Source: UBA2882 sp045542735
GTDB taxonomy: Bacteria > Bacillota > Clostridia > Lachnospirales > Lachnospiraceae
Length of the DNA: 64,000 nucleotides
Direction: 5' to 3'
Assembly: GCA_045542735.1 (NCBI GenBank)
Contig: JAZQLQ010000015.1
Span: 159,794 to 223,793 of the forward strand
The position numbers and the translations under genes were made by a program. This document shows positions 23,514-30,731 of the stretch, piece by piece (the stretch's first letter is position 1; each line of letters opens with the position of its first letter). The notes beneath the pieces were generated by a model. The model made no database searches, had not been told where the DNA came from, and saw only the letters and a list, made by a program, of their open reading frames with translations.

Positions 23514-24377
23514 ATGAATTGGTTGGAAAGTTTACAAGAATCCATTAACTATATAGAAAATCATTTATTGGATAAGAACATGACAAGTGCATCGGAAATT
23601 GCAAATGAAATATATTCGTCGGAATACAACTTTAGAAAAATTTTTAGTGTCATTACCGGATTTACTGTGGGTGAATATATCCGGAATCGTCGTTTGTCTT
23701 TGGCGGGAGAAGAACTGATTACGAATGATATCTCGGTATTGGATTTGGCGCTAAAATACGGATATGATACGCCGGAAAGTTTTACAAAAGCCTTTACCAG
23801 ATTTCATGGCGTGACACCTTCCTATGTGCGGAAAAACAAATGTGGACTGAAGAATTTTACCCGTGTTGTTTTAAAGGTAGATGTGGGAGGCGGGAATATT
23901 CTGGATTACAGTGTTGTGGAATTGGATAATTTGCGGATTGTAGGGTATTCCAAAGTGTTTGGAAATCATGAATTTGAGGAAAATAATATACTGATTCCTG
24001 CGTTTGTTAAAGCCTGCTATGATGCAGACTTTGATGGCATGATGGCAATGGCAACAGATAGTATATTTGGGGAAAGTATCTTGGGGTACCGGAATGATGT
24101 TGAGGGAGAACTGTGTTATACCATAGGCGTATATAGCGAGCGGATGGATATTGATGGAAAATACAATGTCATGGAAGTGCCGGCAGGAAAGTGGTTGAGA
24201 TTTCGGTGTGAGGCACCGACCAGTGAAGGTATGCAAAAATTGTGGTATCGGATATACACGGAGTTTATGCCTTTTTCGGCGTATCGGTTTGCGGACAGCG
24301 TCACTTTAGAAGCAAGTTGTGGTTTGGATGGTGCAAAAGAGACCTATTTATACATGCCTTTGATTGAGTCCAACTAG
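23514..24377 (+). CDS. AraC-family regulator with GyrI-like effector domain
   Basis: 287 residues. The N-terminal AraC DNA-binding domain (about 5-105) has both helix-turn-helix units: TSASEIANEIYSSEYNFRKIFSVITGFTVGEYIRNRR and SVLDLALKYGYDTPESFTKAFTRFHGVTPSYVR. The C-terminal 160 residues form a GyrI-like/SOUL-type effector-binding domain, with YTIGVYSERMD and the MEVPAGKWLRFRCEAP strand, as in Rob- or BmrR-like sensors. It should regulate transcription in response to a small, possibly toxic, ligand. AAAGGGA precedes ATG 23514. The esterase and superoxide dismutase genes downstream are possible targets. Confidence 0.93.
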   Translation: MNWLESLQESINYIENHLLDKNMTSASEIANEIYSSEYNFRKIFSVITGFTVGEYIRNRRLSLAGEELITNDISVLDLALKYGYDTPESFTKAFTRFHGVTPSYVRKNKCGLKNFTRVVLKVDVGGGNILDYSVVELDNLRIVGYSKVFGNHEFEENNILIPAFVKACYDADFDGMMAMATDSIFGESILGYRNDVEGELCYTIGVYSERMDIDGKYNVMEVPAGKWLRFRCEAPTSEGMQKLWYRIYTEFMPFSAYRFADSVTLEASCGLDGAKETYLYMPLIESN

Positions 24378-24482
24378 AGTTAAATGAAGTAGAGGACAAA
24401 TGAGAACTAAAAATGACAGGATTTGTTTATGCAGACTTGATTATAATCCAATCAGAAAGTGATTTGGAAAGGAGCTGCTTGC

Positions 24483-25538
24483 ATGAGCAAAAAAATTTGT
24501 GTATTGTTCTTGAATGTTTTGTGCGTTGCGCTTGTATTAGGCGGATGCAACAGTCAAAAAGTCGCAGAGCAAGTTGAGACAAATACGGAAACTTTATCCA
24601 ATGTAGAAAATCAAGAAGAAGTGCCGGAGATTAAGTATGACACAGGGATAGAGAAAGTGGGAGTAGAAGACGTCGGGACGGGAATACAAGAGATGGTGAT
24701 AGAATACGCAGATACACTGTTGCCGGAAGAAAGAGAAAGTATTGTGGTGGGAAAATTGTCACCGGAACACATCTACTATCAAGAGGTAACAACTTTTGAT
24801 CCGGCATGTGCGGAGTACATTGAAGAAATATCCATTTTTGATCAAGAGATTGGAGATACCTTTGTTGTGCATGTATCGCTACCGCCGGAATACGATGGCA
24901 CAAAAAAATATCCTATGGTAGTTATGACAGATGGTGTATGGCGCTTGAGCGATCACCCGGAGTTGCGTCCGCTTATGGTGTCCGGGGAGATTGACGATGT
25001 GATTTTGGTAAGTGTTGGTTATCCTAATGACTATGACTATCAAAAAATCAGGGAGAGAGATTTGGTAAAAGATCCGGAAAGTTATTTGCATTTTCTGGTG
25101 GATAATTTAGTTCCGTATCTTTCGGAGATATATTCTGTAGATCCGGAAAATATGACCTTAACAGGCCATTCCTATGGTGGATACTGGGGATTTTATGCAC
25201 TGTTTCATAGTGATACTATCGGGAAAAATACATTTTGTAATTACTATATAGGAAGTCCTTCTTTTCAAGCGCGGACCGGAAGCGATGAGATTGAGGATTT
25301 TGAAGAAGCCTATTTTAGTAGGCAGCAATCATTGTCCTGTAATGTGTATGTGACGGTAGGAGATCAGGAGTCGGTTGGTTTTATTATGCAAATTGAAAAT
25401 TTTATTAATCACTTGCAGGAACGAGGTTACGAAGGATTAAATTTGTCCTATGAAGTCATAGAAGGACATGGACATGATACGGTATTTAAACCGTCTATTA
25501 AAAATACAATGTATATGTTTTATGGAAATAATCAATAA
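24483..25538 (+). CDS. Secreted esterase lipoprotein (esterase D/Fes-like alpha/beta hydrolase)
   Basis: 351 residues. The signal peptide ends in lipobox VLGGC, so the protein is lipid-anchored outside the membrane. After a Glu-rich linker comes a PF00756-type alpha/beta hydrolase domain. HVSLPPEYDGTKKYPMVVMTDG is the family opening, the nucleophile is S230 in GHSYGGYWG, and the catalytic His is in EGHGHDTVF. Members cleave siderophore, feruloyl or acetyl esters; the substrate here is not evident. AAAGGAG lies eight to nine bases before ATG 24483. An SOD gene follows on the same strand. Confidence 0.88.
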   Translation: MSKKICVLFLNVLCVALVLGGCNSQKVAEQVETNTETLSNVENQEEVPEIKYDTGIEKVGVEDVGTGIQEMVIEYADTLLPEERESIVVGKLSPEHIYYQEVTTFDPACAEYIEEISIFDQEIGDTFVVHVSLPPEYDGTKKYPMVVMTDGVWRLSDHPELRPLMVSGEIDDVILVSVGYPNDYDYQKIRERDLVKDPESYLHFLVDNLVPYLSEIYSVDPENMTLTGHSYGGYWGFYALFHSDTIGKNTFCNYYIGSPSFQARTGSDEIEDFEEAYFSRQQSLSCNVYVTVGDQESVGFIMQIENFINHLQERGYEGLNLSYEVIEGHGHDTVFKPSIKNTMYMFYGNNQ

Positions 25539-25601
25539 GAAAGTGAGATAAAAGAACGAATTAATAGCGTGGGGTATATAATAAAACAAAAAAGGTTTTA
25601 T

Positions 25602-26093
25602 ATGAGACAAATAACTCCCCGTTTATCTTTTATACATTTATTGGAAAAGAAAAGACCGCAGGCAGTGGCATGGGTTCGTGGAAACGAAGCCAATCCGCAG
25701 CTTAGCGGTCTCATCAAATTTTATGCTACACCCCACGGAGGTGTATTGGTGGAAGCAGAGATTTTTGGATTGCCGAATGTAGAAGAACGATTTTCTCCTG
25801 AATTTTATGCTATGCACATACATGAAAAAGGTGATTGCTCGACGGATTTTACAAAAACAGGAAATCATTATAACCCGACGAATCAACCCCATCCTGATCA
25901 TGTAGGCGATTTATTGCCATTGATGGGAAATCAAGGATATGCATGGTTGAGCTTTTATGACAAGCGTTTTACTATTCAGGAGATAATTGGCAGATCCGTT
26001 ATCATTCATGGTGGAAGCGATGATTTTGCTTCACAACCTTCAGGAAATGCAGGAGAAAAGATAGCTTGTGGTATGATTGTTATGGAAAAATAG
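25602..26093 (+). CDS. sodC: Cu/Zn superoxide dismutase-like protein
   Basis: 163 residues. The copper ligands H72 and H74 (MHIHEKGDC), bridging H89 (GNHYNP), zinc ligands H97, H100 and D103 (HPDHVGDL) and copper ligand H136 (IHGGSDDF) are all present. So are the disulfide cysteines C79 and C156. The active-site Arg of classical SODs is not obvious near the C-terminus (SQPSGNAGEK), so activity may differ, as in YojM-like forms. No signal peptide is visible; a GTG-started frame to 25569 adds only a charged stretch. AAAAAGG precedes ATG 25602. A cytosolic Cu/Zn SOD is unusual for an anaerobic Firmicute. Confidence 0.85.
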   Translation: MRQITPRLSFIHLLEKKRPQAVAWVRGNEANPQLSGLIKFYATPHGGVLVEAEIFGLPNVEERFSPEFYAMHIHEKGDCSTDFTKTGNHYNPTNQPHPDHVGDLLPLMGNQGYAWLSFYDKRFTIQEIIGRSVIIHGGSDDFASQPSGNAGEKIACGMIVMEK

Positions 26094-26109
26094 AAATAAA
26101 AATTAAAAA

Positions 26110-26128
26110 TTTAATGTTTTTCATTAAA
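26110..26128. promoter_or_regulatory. Palindrome upstream of the DUF2975 promoter
   Basis: TTTAATG, five Ts, then CATTAAA form a perfect inverted repeat whose right edge is seven bases from the -35. A CATTAAAAAG half-site recurs at about 26179-26188. This looks like an operator, possibly for the XRE regulator at 27023, though an AT-only terminator for sodC cannot be excluded. Confidence 0.5.
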
Positions 26129-26134
26129 AAGTTG

Positions 26135-26163
26135 TTGACAAAGTTAAAAATAGGGTATATAGT
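26135..26163 (+). promoter_or_regulatory. Strong promoter for the DUF2975-XRE pair
   Basis: A perfect TTGACA (26135-26140), 17-bp spacer and TATAGT (26158-26163). The leader is about 95 bases. Confidence 0.85.
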
Positions 26164-26266
26164 GTGTTTAACGATAAACATTAAAAAGTTATTTTTTATC
26201 GTTCGCTTTCTTGCAAGAGTGTATGTTGTTATCAATTTTTTATGAGGAATAAAGGAGAATATGATT

Positions 26267-26977
26267 ATGAAAGAACAAGCGATTCAAAAGATTAACAAGA
26301 TTGGTAAGATTAGTAGTGTATTTGCATTGATTGGCAAAATTTTAGTAGGCATAGCAATTGTGTGTCTGTTGGTTTCTACCATTGCACTGTTGGTGATTCC
26401 GAAGGAATTGATTGCAGTGACCACCAGTGCAAATACCAGGGTAGAAGTGGATTTGGAAAGCATGGGTGCAAGTATTTCGGATGAAGAATTGCCGGAAGCA
26501 CAGGAAACAATTGCTGAGGCAATTGCAAATGACATGAGTGAAGAAAACAACACAGATGAATATGTGACGGATATTACAATCACCAATGACAAGGTGGAAG
26601 TTGGTGCGGTTACCGGTGAATATACCATTACTTTGCATGATGTGGCTTGGATGTGTATGGCTGTACTGGTTTATGTGGTAATGACCATGGTTACTTTGTG
26701 CTTTATCTCTTCCTTGTGTAAAGCTTTCCGTGATTGCCAGACTCCTTTCGAAGAGAATGTCATCAAGAAAATGCAGAATTTTGCATTTTCTTTGATTCCC
26801 TGGGCAATTATTTCTTCAGTGGCAGATTCTGTTTCCAATAGCATTATGGGTCACAAAGTTGCGATTAATCTCTCCGTAGATCTTGGTGTAGTGCTTATTG
26901 TACTTGTAGTATTCCTGATTGTACACATCTTTAAATATGGTGCAGTATTGCAGCAGGAATCTGATGAGACATTATAA
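26267..26977 (+). CDS. DUF2975-family membrane protein
   Basis: 236 residues with four hydrophobic segments: two near the ends of an extracellular loop (residues about 22-45 and 130-150) and two in the C-terminal half. The C-terminal FKYGAVLQQESDETL is the DUF2975 signature, and CQTPFEENVIKKMQNFA is its conserved cytosolic loop. The family is regularly paired with a small YozG-like XRE protein, as here, where the regulator begins 45 bases later. The function is unknown; the pairing suggests a membrane partner that controls, or is controlled by, the small regulator. ATG 26267 is nine bases from AGGAG and preferred over ATG 26261, which is only three from it. Confidence 0.8.
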   Translation: MKEQAIQKINKIGKISSVFALIGKILVGIAIVCLLVSTIALLVIPKELIAVTTSANTRVEVDLESMGASISDEELPEAQETIAEAIANDMSEENNTDEYVTDITITNDKVEVGAVTGEYTITLHDVAWMCMAVLVYVVMTMVTLCFISSLCKAFRDCQTPFEENVIKKMQNFAFSLIPWAIISSVADSVSNSIMGHKVAINLSVDLGVVLIVLVVFLIVHIFKYGAVLQQESDETL

Positions 26978-27022
26978 AGATGAGATATTATAAGTATCTT
27001 TCAGAAGACAGAGAGGTGTGCT

Positions 27023-27244
27023 ATGGGTAAAATTATCTTGAGACTGGACCGCGTGATGGCGGACCGCAAAATGAGTTTAAATGAATTGTCGGAAAAGGTT
27101 GGTGTATCCAATGTCAACTTGTCCAAAATGAAAACCGGTAAAATTAGTGCTATCCGGTTCTCGACATTAGAAGCAATCTGTGATGTGCTGGATTGCCAGC
27201 CGGGAGACATATTGGAGTATGATCCGGATGCGGTAAGTGAATAG
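27023..27244 (+). CDS. Small XRE/Cro-type regulator (YozG-like)
   Basis: 73 residues, almost entirely one helix-turn-helix domain: MSLNELSEKVGVSNVNLSKMKTGK, then STLEAICDVLDCQPGDILEY. This HTH_26 / YozG form regularly follows DUF2975 membrane proteins. It should bind DNA near its own operon; the palindrome at 26110-26128 is the obvious candidate site. AGAGAGG precedes ATG 27023. Confidence 0.92.
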   Translation: MGKIILRLDRVMADRKMSLNELSEKVGVSNVNLSKMKTGKISAIRFSTLEAICDVLDCQPGDILEYDPDAVSE

Positions 27245-27317
27245 GTTTATGTGAAAGCAAATAGTGAAGAAATCTAAATTGATGGAACATCCGGATTTCA
27301 TGGGTATTCATGTTGCT

Positions 27318-27360
27318 ATGGGGCGTATGCGAAAAAAATAAGTGCGTACGCCCCATTTTC
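27318..27360 (+). terminator. Hairpin copy 1 and probable terminator of the DUF2975-XRE unit
   Basis: ATGGGGCGTA plus TGC pairs with GCG plus TACGCCCCAT (27318-27330 and 27344-27356), 13 pairs with one wobble, followed by TTTTCTC. It is the first of four related hairpins. Confidence 0.75.
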
Positions 27361-27569
27361 TCTTAAATAATGTAGTAATAGGCCTCAAGAAGAGGCTTGC
27401 GGGGTGTATGGGAGAAAATATCTGTGTCACGCCCCGCCATTCGACGGAAACGGGGCGTAGTAGGAGAAAAATCTGATATACGCCCTGAAACGAATGGAAA
27501 ATGGCAGATTTTTATGCAAAAAATGAAAAAATGGGGCGTTGGGACAGAAAAATTTTTTATACGCCCCAT
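27318..27569. repeat. Cluster of four GGGGCGT/ACGCCCC hairpins
   Basis: Four hairpins share the arms (G)GGGCGT and ACGCCCC around 20-base A-rich loops: 27318-27356, 27399-27437, 27451-27487 and 27531-27569. Arm starts are spaced 81, 51 and 81 bases. The loops of copies 2 to 4 share GAGAAAAAT- or CAGAAAAAT-like text. Adjacent copies can also pair with each other; for example ACGCCCCG of copy 2 is exactly complementary to CGGGGCGT of copy 3, giving alternative folds. No gene is visible in this 27245-27718 stretch. Confidence 0.8.
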
Positions 27570-27718
27570 ACGAAAAGTGGCGAATAGTTGTTCAAAGAGA
27601 AAAACTCTTATAAAAGATTTGTCTTGAATTGTATGAATAATTTACCCAAATCCCCGCCCTAATCCGACCGCTCTGATTAGCAAAATGACAAAAAAATAAA
27701 ATAAAATGTAAAATATAG

Positions 27719-27747
27719 TTGACATTATGAAAAATACATGTTACTAT
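27719..27747 (+). promoter_or_regulatory. Promoter for the second XRE-membrane protein pair
   Basis: A perfect TTGACA (27719-27724), 17 bp, then TACTAT (27742-27747). It leaves a leader of about 115 bases before the XRE start at 27870. Confidence 0.75.
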
Positions 27748-27869
27748 TGCCATTGTAAAGCGGATGGCGAAACCGAAATGTTGATAACACAGGGGACTGT
27801 AGATTATATGCAAGAGGGAACAACCGGAAACAAAAAGGGAATTTATTTCGGAGGAAAAGGAGTGAGTAA

Positions 27870-28064
27870 ATGAAAAATTTGAAATTAAAGGCAGCAAGAG
27901 CTGCGTTAGACATTTCCCAACAGGAATTGGCGGATATGGTAAATGTATCCAGACAAACAATCGGAGCGATTGAAAAAGGGGATTACAATCCCACAATTAA
28001 CTTATGCATTGCAATATGCAAAGCATTAAACAAAACATTGGATGAATTATTCTGGGAGGAGTAG
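27870..28064 (+). CDS. Small XRE-family regulator
   Basis: 64 residues, a single helix-turn-helix: ALDISQQELADMVNVSRQTIGAIEKGDYNPTINLCIAICKALNKTLDELFWEE. This YgzD/PF01381-type mini-regulator is common beside small membrane proteins in Firmicutes. AGGAGTGAGTAA stands just before ATG 27870. The stop is four bases before the start of the next gene, so the two are translationally linked. Confidence 0.93.
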   Translation: MKNLKLKAARAALDISQQELADMVNVSRQTIGAIEKGDYNPTINLCIAICKALNKTLDELFWEE

Positions 28065-28068
28065 AAAG

Positions 28069-28536
28069 ATGAAAAAGAAAATGGTAGTAGATGAAAGAGA
28101 ATTAATGGAAATGTACAAAGCAGAGCATTACGGATATTGGTTGATGTTCTGGGGCTTGTTGATCAGCATGGTTGTGCAGGTGTTTTTTATGAATGTGCCC
28201 TTTACATATGCAGTTGGTGAGTGGGTGGTGTTCATGATGAGCTGTGTGTTGCTTATTGTTATGAATGTACGTAAAGGCAATTGGGATTACTATAGCAAGC
28301 CCAATACGAAAACCTGTTTCTGGTATGCACTGGTAGCAGCTGTGGCATTTGCGGCAATTGTAGCTGCGGGTATGTGGTTCCGTTTTGATATCAAAGATGT
28401 TGCAGGCGTTTTGACTGTTTTTGGATTAGTTGCTATAGCGACATTTGCACTGGTTTTTATTTCTTTATTAATTGCAGGAAAGGCTACAACAAAGAAAAAA
28501 GAGCAGTTAGAAAGCCAGTATGATGAAGAAGATTAA
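28069..28536 (+). CDS. Small membrane protein (DUF6773-like)
   Basis: 155 residues. After a charged N-terminus (KKKMVVDERELMEMYKAEHYGYW) there are four hydrophobic helices and a Lys/Glu-rich tail. The DERELM...YxxWL opening with an XRE gene directly upstream fits DUF6773-type proteins of Clostridia. The function is unknown. GGGAGGAG lies eight bases before ATG 28069; the longer frame to 28042 overlaps the regulator gene. Together with the regulator this repeats the logic of the DUF2975-YozG pair 1 kb upstream. Confidence 0.72.
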   Translation: MKKKMVVDERELMEMYKAEHYGYWLMFWGLLISMVVQVFFMNVPFTYAVGEWVVFMMSCVLLIVMNVRKGNWDYYSKPNTKTCFWYALVAAVAFAAIVAAGMWFRFDIKDVAGVLTVFGLVAIATFALVFISLLIAGKATTKKKEQLESQYDEED

Positions 28537-28599
28537 GTAAAGAAGATTAAATGAAGAATCACTGTGAAAATACAGGTGATAATTAAACGGATGAGTTTG

Positions 28600-28643
28600 G
28601 ATATACTGCCATAAAAATATAAATTATGGCAGTATATCTTTTT
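28600..28643 (+). terminator. Intrinsic terminator
   Basis: Perfect 15-pair stem: GATATACTGCCATAA (28600-28614) with TTATGGCAGTATATC (28624-28638), then TTTTT. It ends the XRE-DUF6773 transcript. Confidence 0.93.
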
Positions 28644-28716
28644 GCTTGAAAAATCCTACAGAATGTAATAAACTACTTCTATACCTTTAGATAATGGGAA
28701 GGGATTTTTATATTTT

Positions 28717-29208
28717 ATGGATACGTGCGTAGAGTTGTTAGTCAGAAAGCCAAAATCAAAAAAGAAAGCAATGCTCTTAAGCCTCATGGGTGGAGTGGGT
28801 GTTGTTTTATTTTTACACGGACTTATGTTTTTTGTGGGCTTTACAATTTTGGGTGTGATAATGGCTTATGTAGCATATTATCTGCTGAAAATGGGACGTA
28901 CCGAGTATGAATATCTCTGTTTGGGACAAGAGTTGACTGTGGACAGGATTAAAAACCAGTCCAGGAGAAAAACGGTCGCAACCTATCAACTCAGCCGTTT
29001 GGAAATTATGGCACCCAAGGGTTCTCATCGTCTGGATTCATATCAAAATCTGAAGGTTAGTGATTTCTCTTCGGAGAAAGAAGAGGGGAATCCTTATGAA
29101 CTGGTAGTGGAAGGGGCAAACGGAAGGGAGCGTATTTTGCTTGATACCAATGAAGAGTTTTTGGAAGCAATCAAGATAGCAGCACCCCGAAAAGTTTTTG
29201 CAGATTAA
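28717..29208 (+). CDS. DUF6106-like membrane protein
   Basis: 163 residues with two hydrophobic helices (about 18-60) and a C-terminal cytosolic domain. YEYLCLGQELTVDRIKNQSRRKTVATYQLSRLEIMAP and the GANGRERILLDTNEEFLEAI close match the general form of DUF6106, a PH-like domain after a membrane hairpin. The function is unknown. The ribosome binding site GGGAAGGGA is rather distant (14 bases). It lies 26 bases before guaB. Confidence 0.75.
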   Translation: MDTCVELLVRKPKSKKKAMLLSLMGGVGVVLFLHGLMFFVGFTILGVIMAYVAYYLLKMGRTEYEYLCLGQELTVDRIKNQSRRKTVATYQLSRLEIMAPKGSHRLDSYQNLKVSDFSSEKEEGNPYELVVEGANGRERILLDTNEEFLEAIKIAAPRKVFAD

Positions 29209-29234
29209 ATACACAACAAGCGGAGGAAAAGGAA

Positions 29235-30692
29235 ATGGGTCAGATTATTGGCGAAGGAATTACATTTGATGACGTGCTTTTGGTGCCCGGTTATTCACAG
29301 GTGATTCCCAATCAGGTAGATTTATCTACGTACTTGACAAAGAAAATTAAATTGAACATTCCGATGATGAGTGCGGGTATGGATACTGTTACAGAGCATC
29401 GCATGGCGATTGCTATGGCAAGACAGGGTGGTATCGGTATCATTCACAAGAATATGACAATTGAGCAGCAGGCAGATGAAGTAGATAAGGTAAAACGTTC
29501 TGAAAACGGTGTTATTACAGATCCTTTTTCTTTATCACCTGAGCATACATTAAAAGATGCCGACGAGCTGATGGGCAAATTCCGCATTTCCGGTGTGCCG
29601 ATTACAGAAGGCAAGAAATTGGTTGGTATCATTACAAACCGTGATCTGAAGTTTGAGACAGATTTTTCTAAAAAGATTAAAGAATGTATGACTTCTGAAA
29701 ATCTGATTACCGCAAAAGAGGGTATTACATTGGAAGAAGCCAAAGCAGTTTTGGCAAAAGCAAGAAAAGAAAAATTGCCGATTGTTGATGATGACTTTAA
29801 CTTAAAGGGACTTATCACAATCAAAGATATCGAGAAACAGATTAAATATCCTTTATCAGCAAAGGATTCCCAGGGCAGATTGCTCTGTGGTGCTGGTGTC
29901 GGTATTACAGCAAATTGCTTGGAGCGTGTAGACGCACTGGTAAAGGCTAAAGTAGACGTTATTGTATTGGATTCTGCACACGGACATTCCCAGAATGTAT
30001 TAAATTGTGTGAAGATGATCAAAGAAGCATATCCTGATTTACAGGTTATCGCAGGTAACGTAGCAACCGGCGAAGGTACAAGAGCTTTAATCGAAGCAGG
30101 TGCTGATGCGGTTAAAGTTGGTATTGGCCCCGGTTCTATCTGTACAACCCGTGTTGTAGCAGGTATCGGTGTACCGCAGATTACCGCTATTATGGATTGT
30201 TATGAAGTGGCAAAAGAATATGGTGTGCCGATTATTGCAGACGGTGGTATTAAGTTCTCCGGCGATATGACCAAAGCTATTGCAGCCGGCGGTAATGTCT
30301 GCATGATGGGTTCCATGTTTGCAGGATGTGATGAATCTCCCGGAACATTTGAATTATTCCAGGGTAGAAAATATAAAGTATATCGCGGTATGGGTTCTAT
30401 TGCAGCGATGGAAAATGGTTCCAAAGACCGTTACTTCCAGTCTGATGCAAAGAAACTGGTTCCCGAAGGTGTAGAGGGACGTGTTGCATACAAAGGAACT
30501 GTTGAAGATACTGTATTCCAGTTGATGGGTGGTCTTCGTTCCGGTATGGGATACTGCGGTACTCCTACGATTGAGGATTTAAAAGAAAAAGGCAGATTTG
30601 TTAAGATTTCCGCTGCTTCATTAAAGGAAAGTCATCCTCATGACATTCATATCACCAAAGAAGCGCCCAACTATAGTGTGGACGGAAACTAA
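29235..30692 (+). CDS. guaB: IMP dehydrogenase
   Basis: 485 residues. It oxidises IMP to XMP with NAD+, the committed step to GMP. The TIM-barrel core carries the nucleophile C303 in GPGSICTTRVVAG, the IMP phosphate loop DGGIKFSGDMTKAIAAGG and the MMGSMFAGCDESPG segment. A pair of CBS domains (about 95-205) is inserted after the first barrel strands. The mobile flap Arg-Tyr lies in KDRYFQ, and the C-terminal RSGMGYCGT is typical. CGGAGGAAAAGG precedes ATG 29235. Confidence 0.98.
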   Translation: MGQIIGEGITFDDVLLVPGYSQVIPNQVDLSTYLTKKIKLNIPMMSAGMDTVTEHRMAIAMARQGGIGIIHKNMTIEQQADEVDKVKRSENGVITDPFSLSPEHTLKDADELMGKFRISGVPITEGKKLVGIITNRDLKFETDFSKKIKECMTSENLITAKEGITLEEAKAVLAKARKEKLPIVDDDFNLKGLITIKDIEKQIKYPLSAKDSQGRLLCGAGVGITANCLERVDALVKAKVDVIVLDSAHGHSQNVLNCVKMIKEAYPDLQVIAGNVATGEGTRALIEAGADAVKVGIGPGSICTTRVVAGIGVPQITAIMDCYEVAKEYGVPIIADGGIKFSGDMTKAIAAGGNVCMMGSMFAGCDESPGTFELFQGRKYKVYRGMGSIAAMENGSKDRYFQSDAKKLVPEGVEGRVAYKGTVEDTVFQLMGGLRSGMGYCGTPTIEDLKEKGRFVKISAASLKESHPHDIHITKEAPNYSVDGN

Positions 30693-30731
30693 TAGCGTGC
30701 CGGACAATATCATGCATGGGGAAATAGATAA

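Noticed and set aside
27318..27569. CRISPR array
   Set aside because: Units are hairpins with related loops and uneven spacing; there are no unique spacers and no cas genes.
27363..27627. Opposing 60-76 codon frames across the four-hairpin region
   Set aside because: They are translations of the repeated hairpin arms on both strands, without ribosome binding sites.
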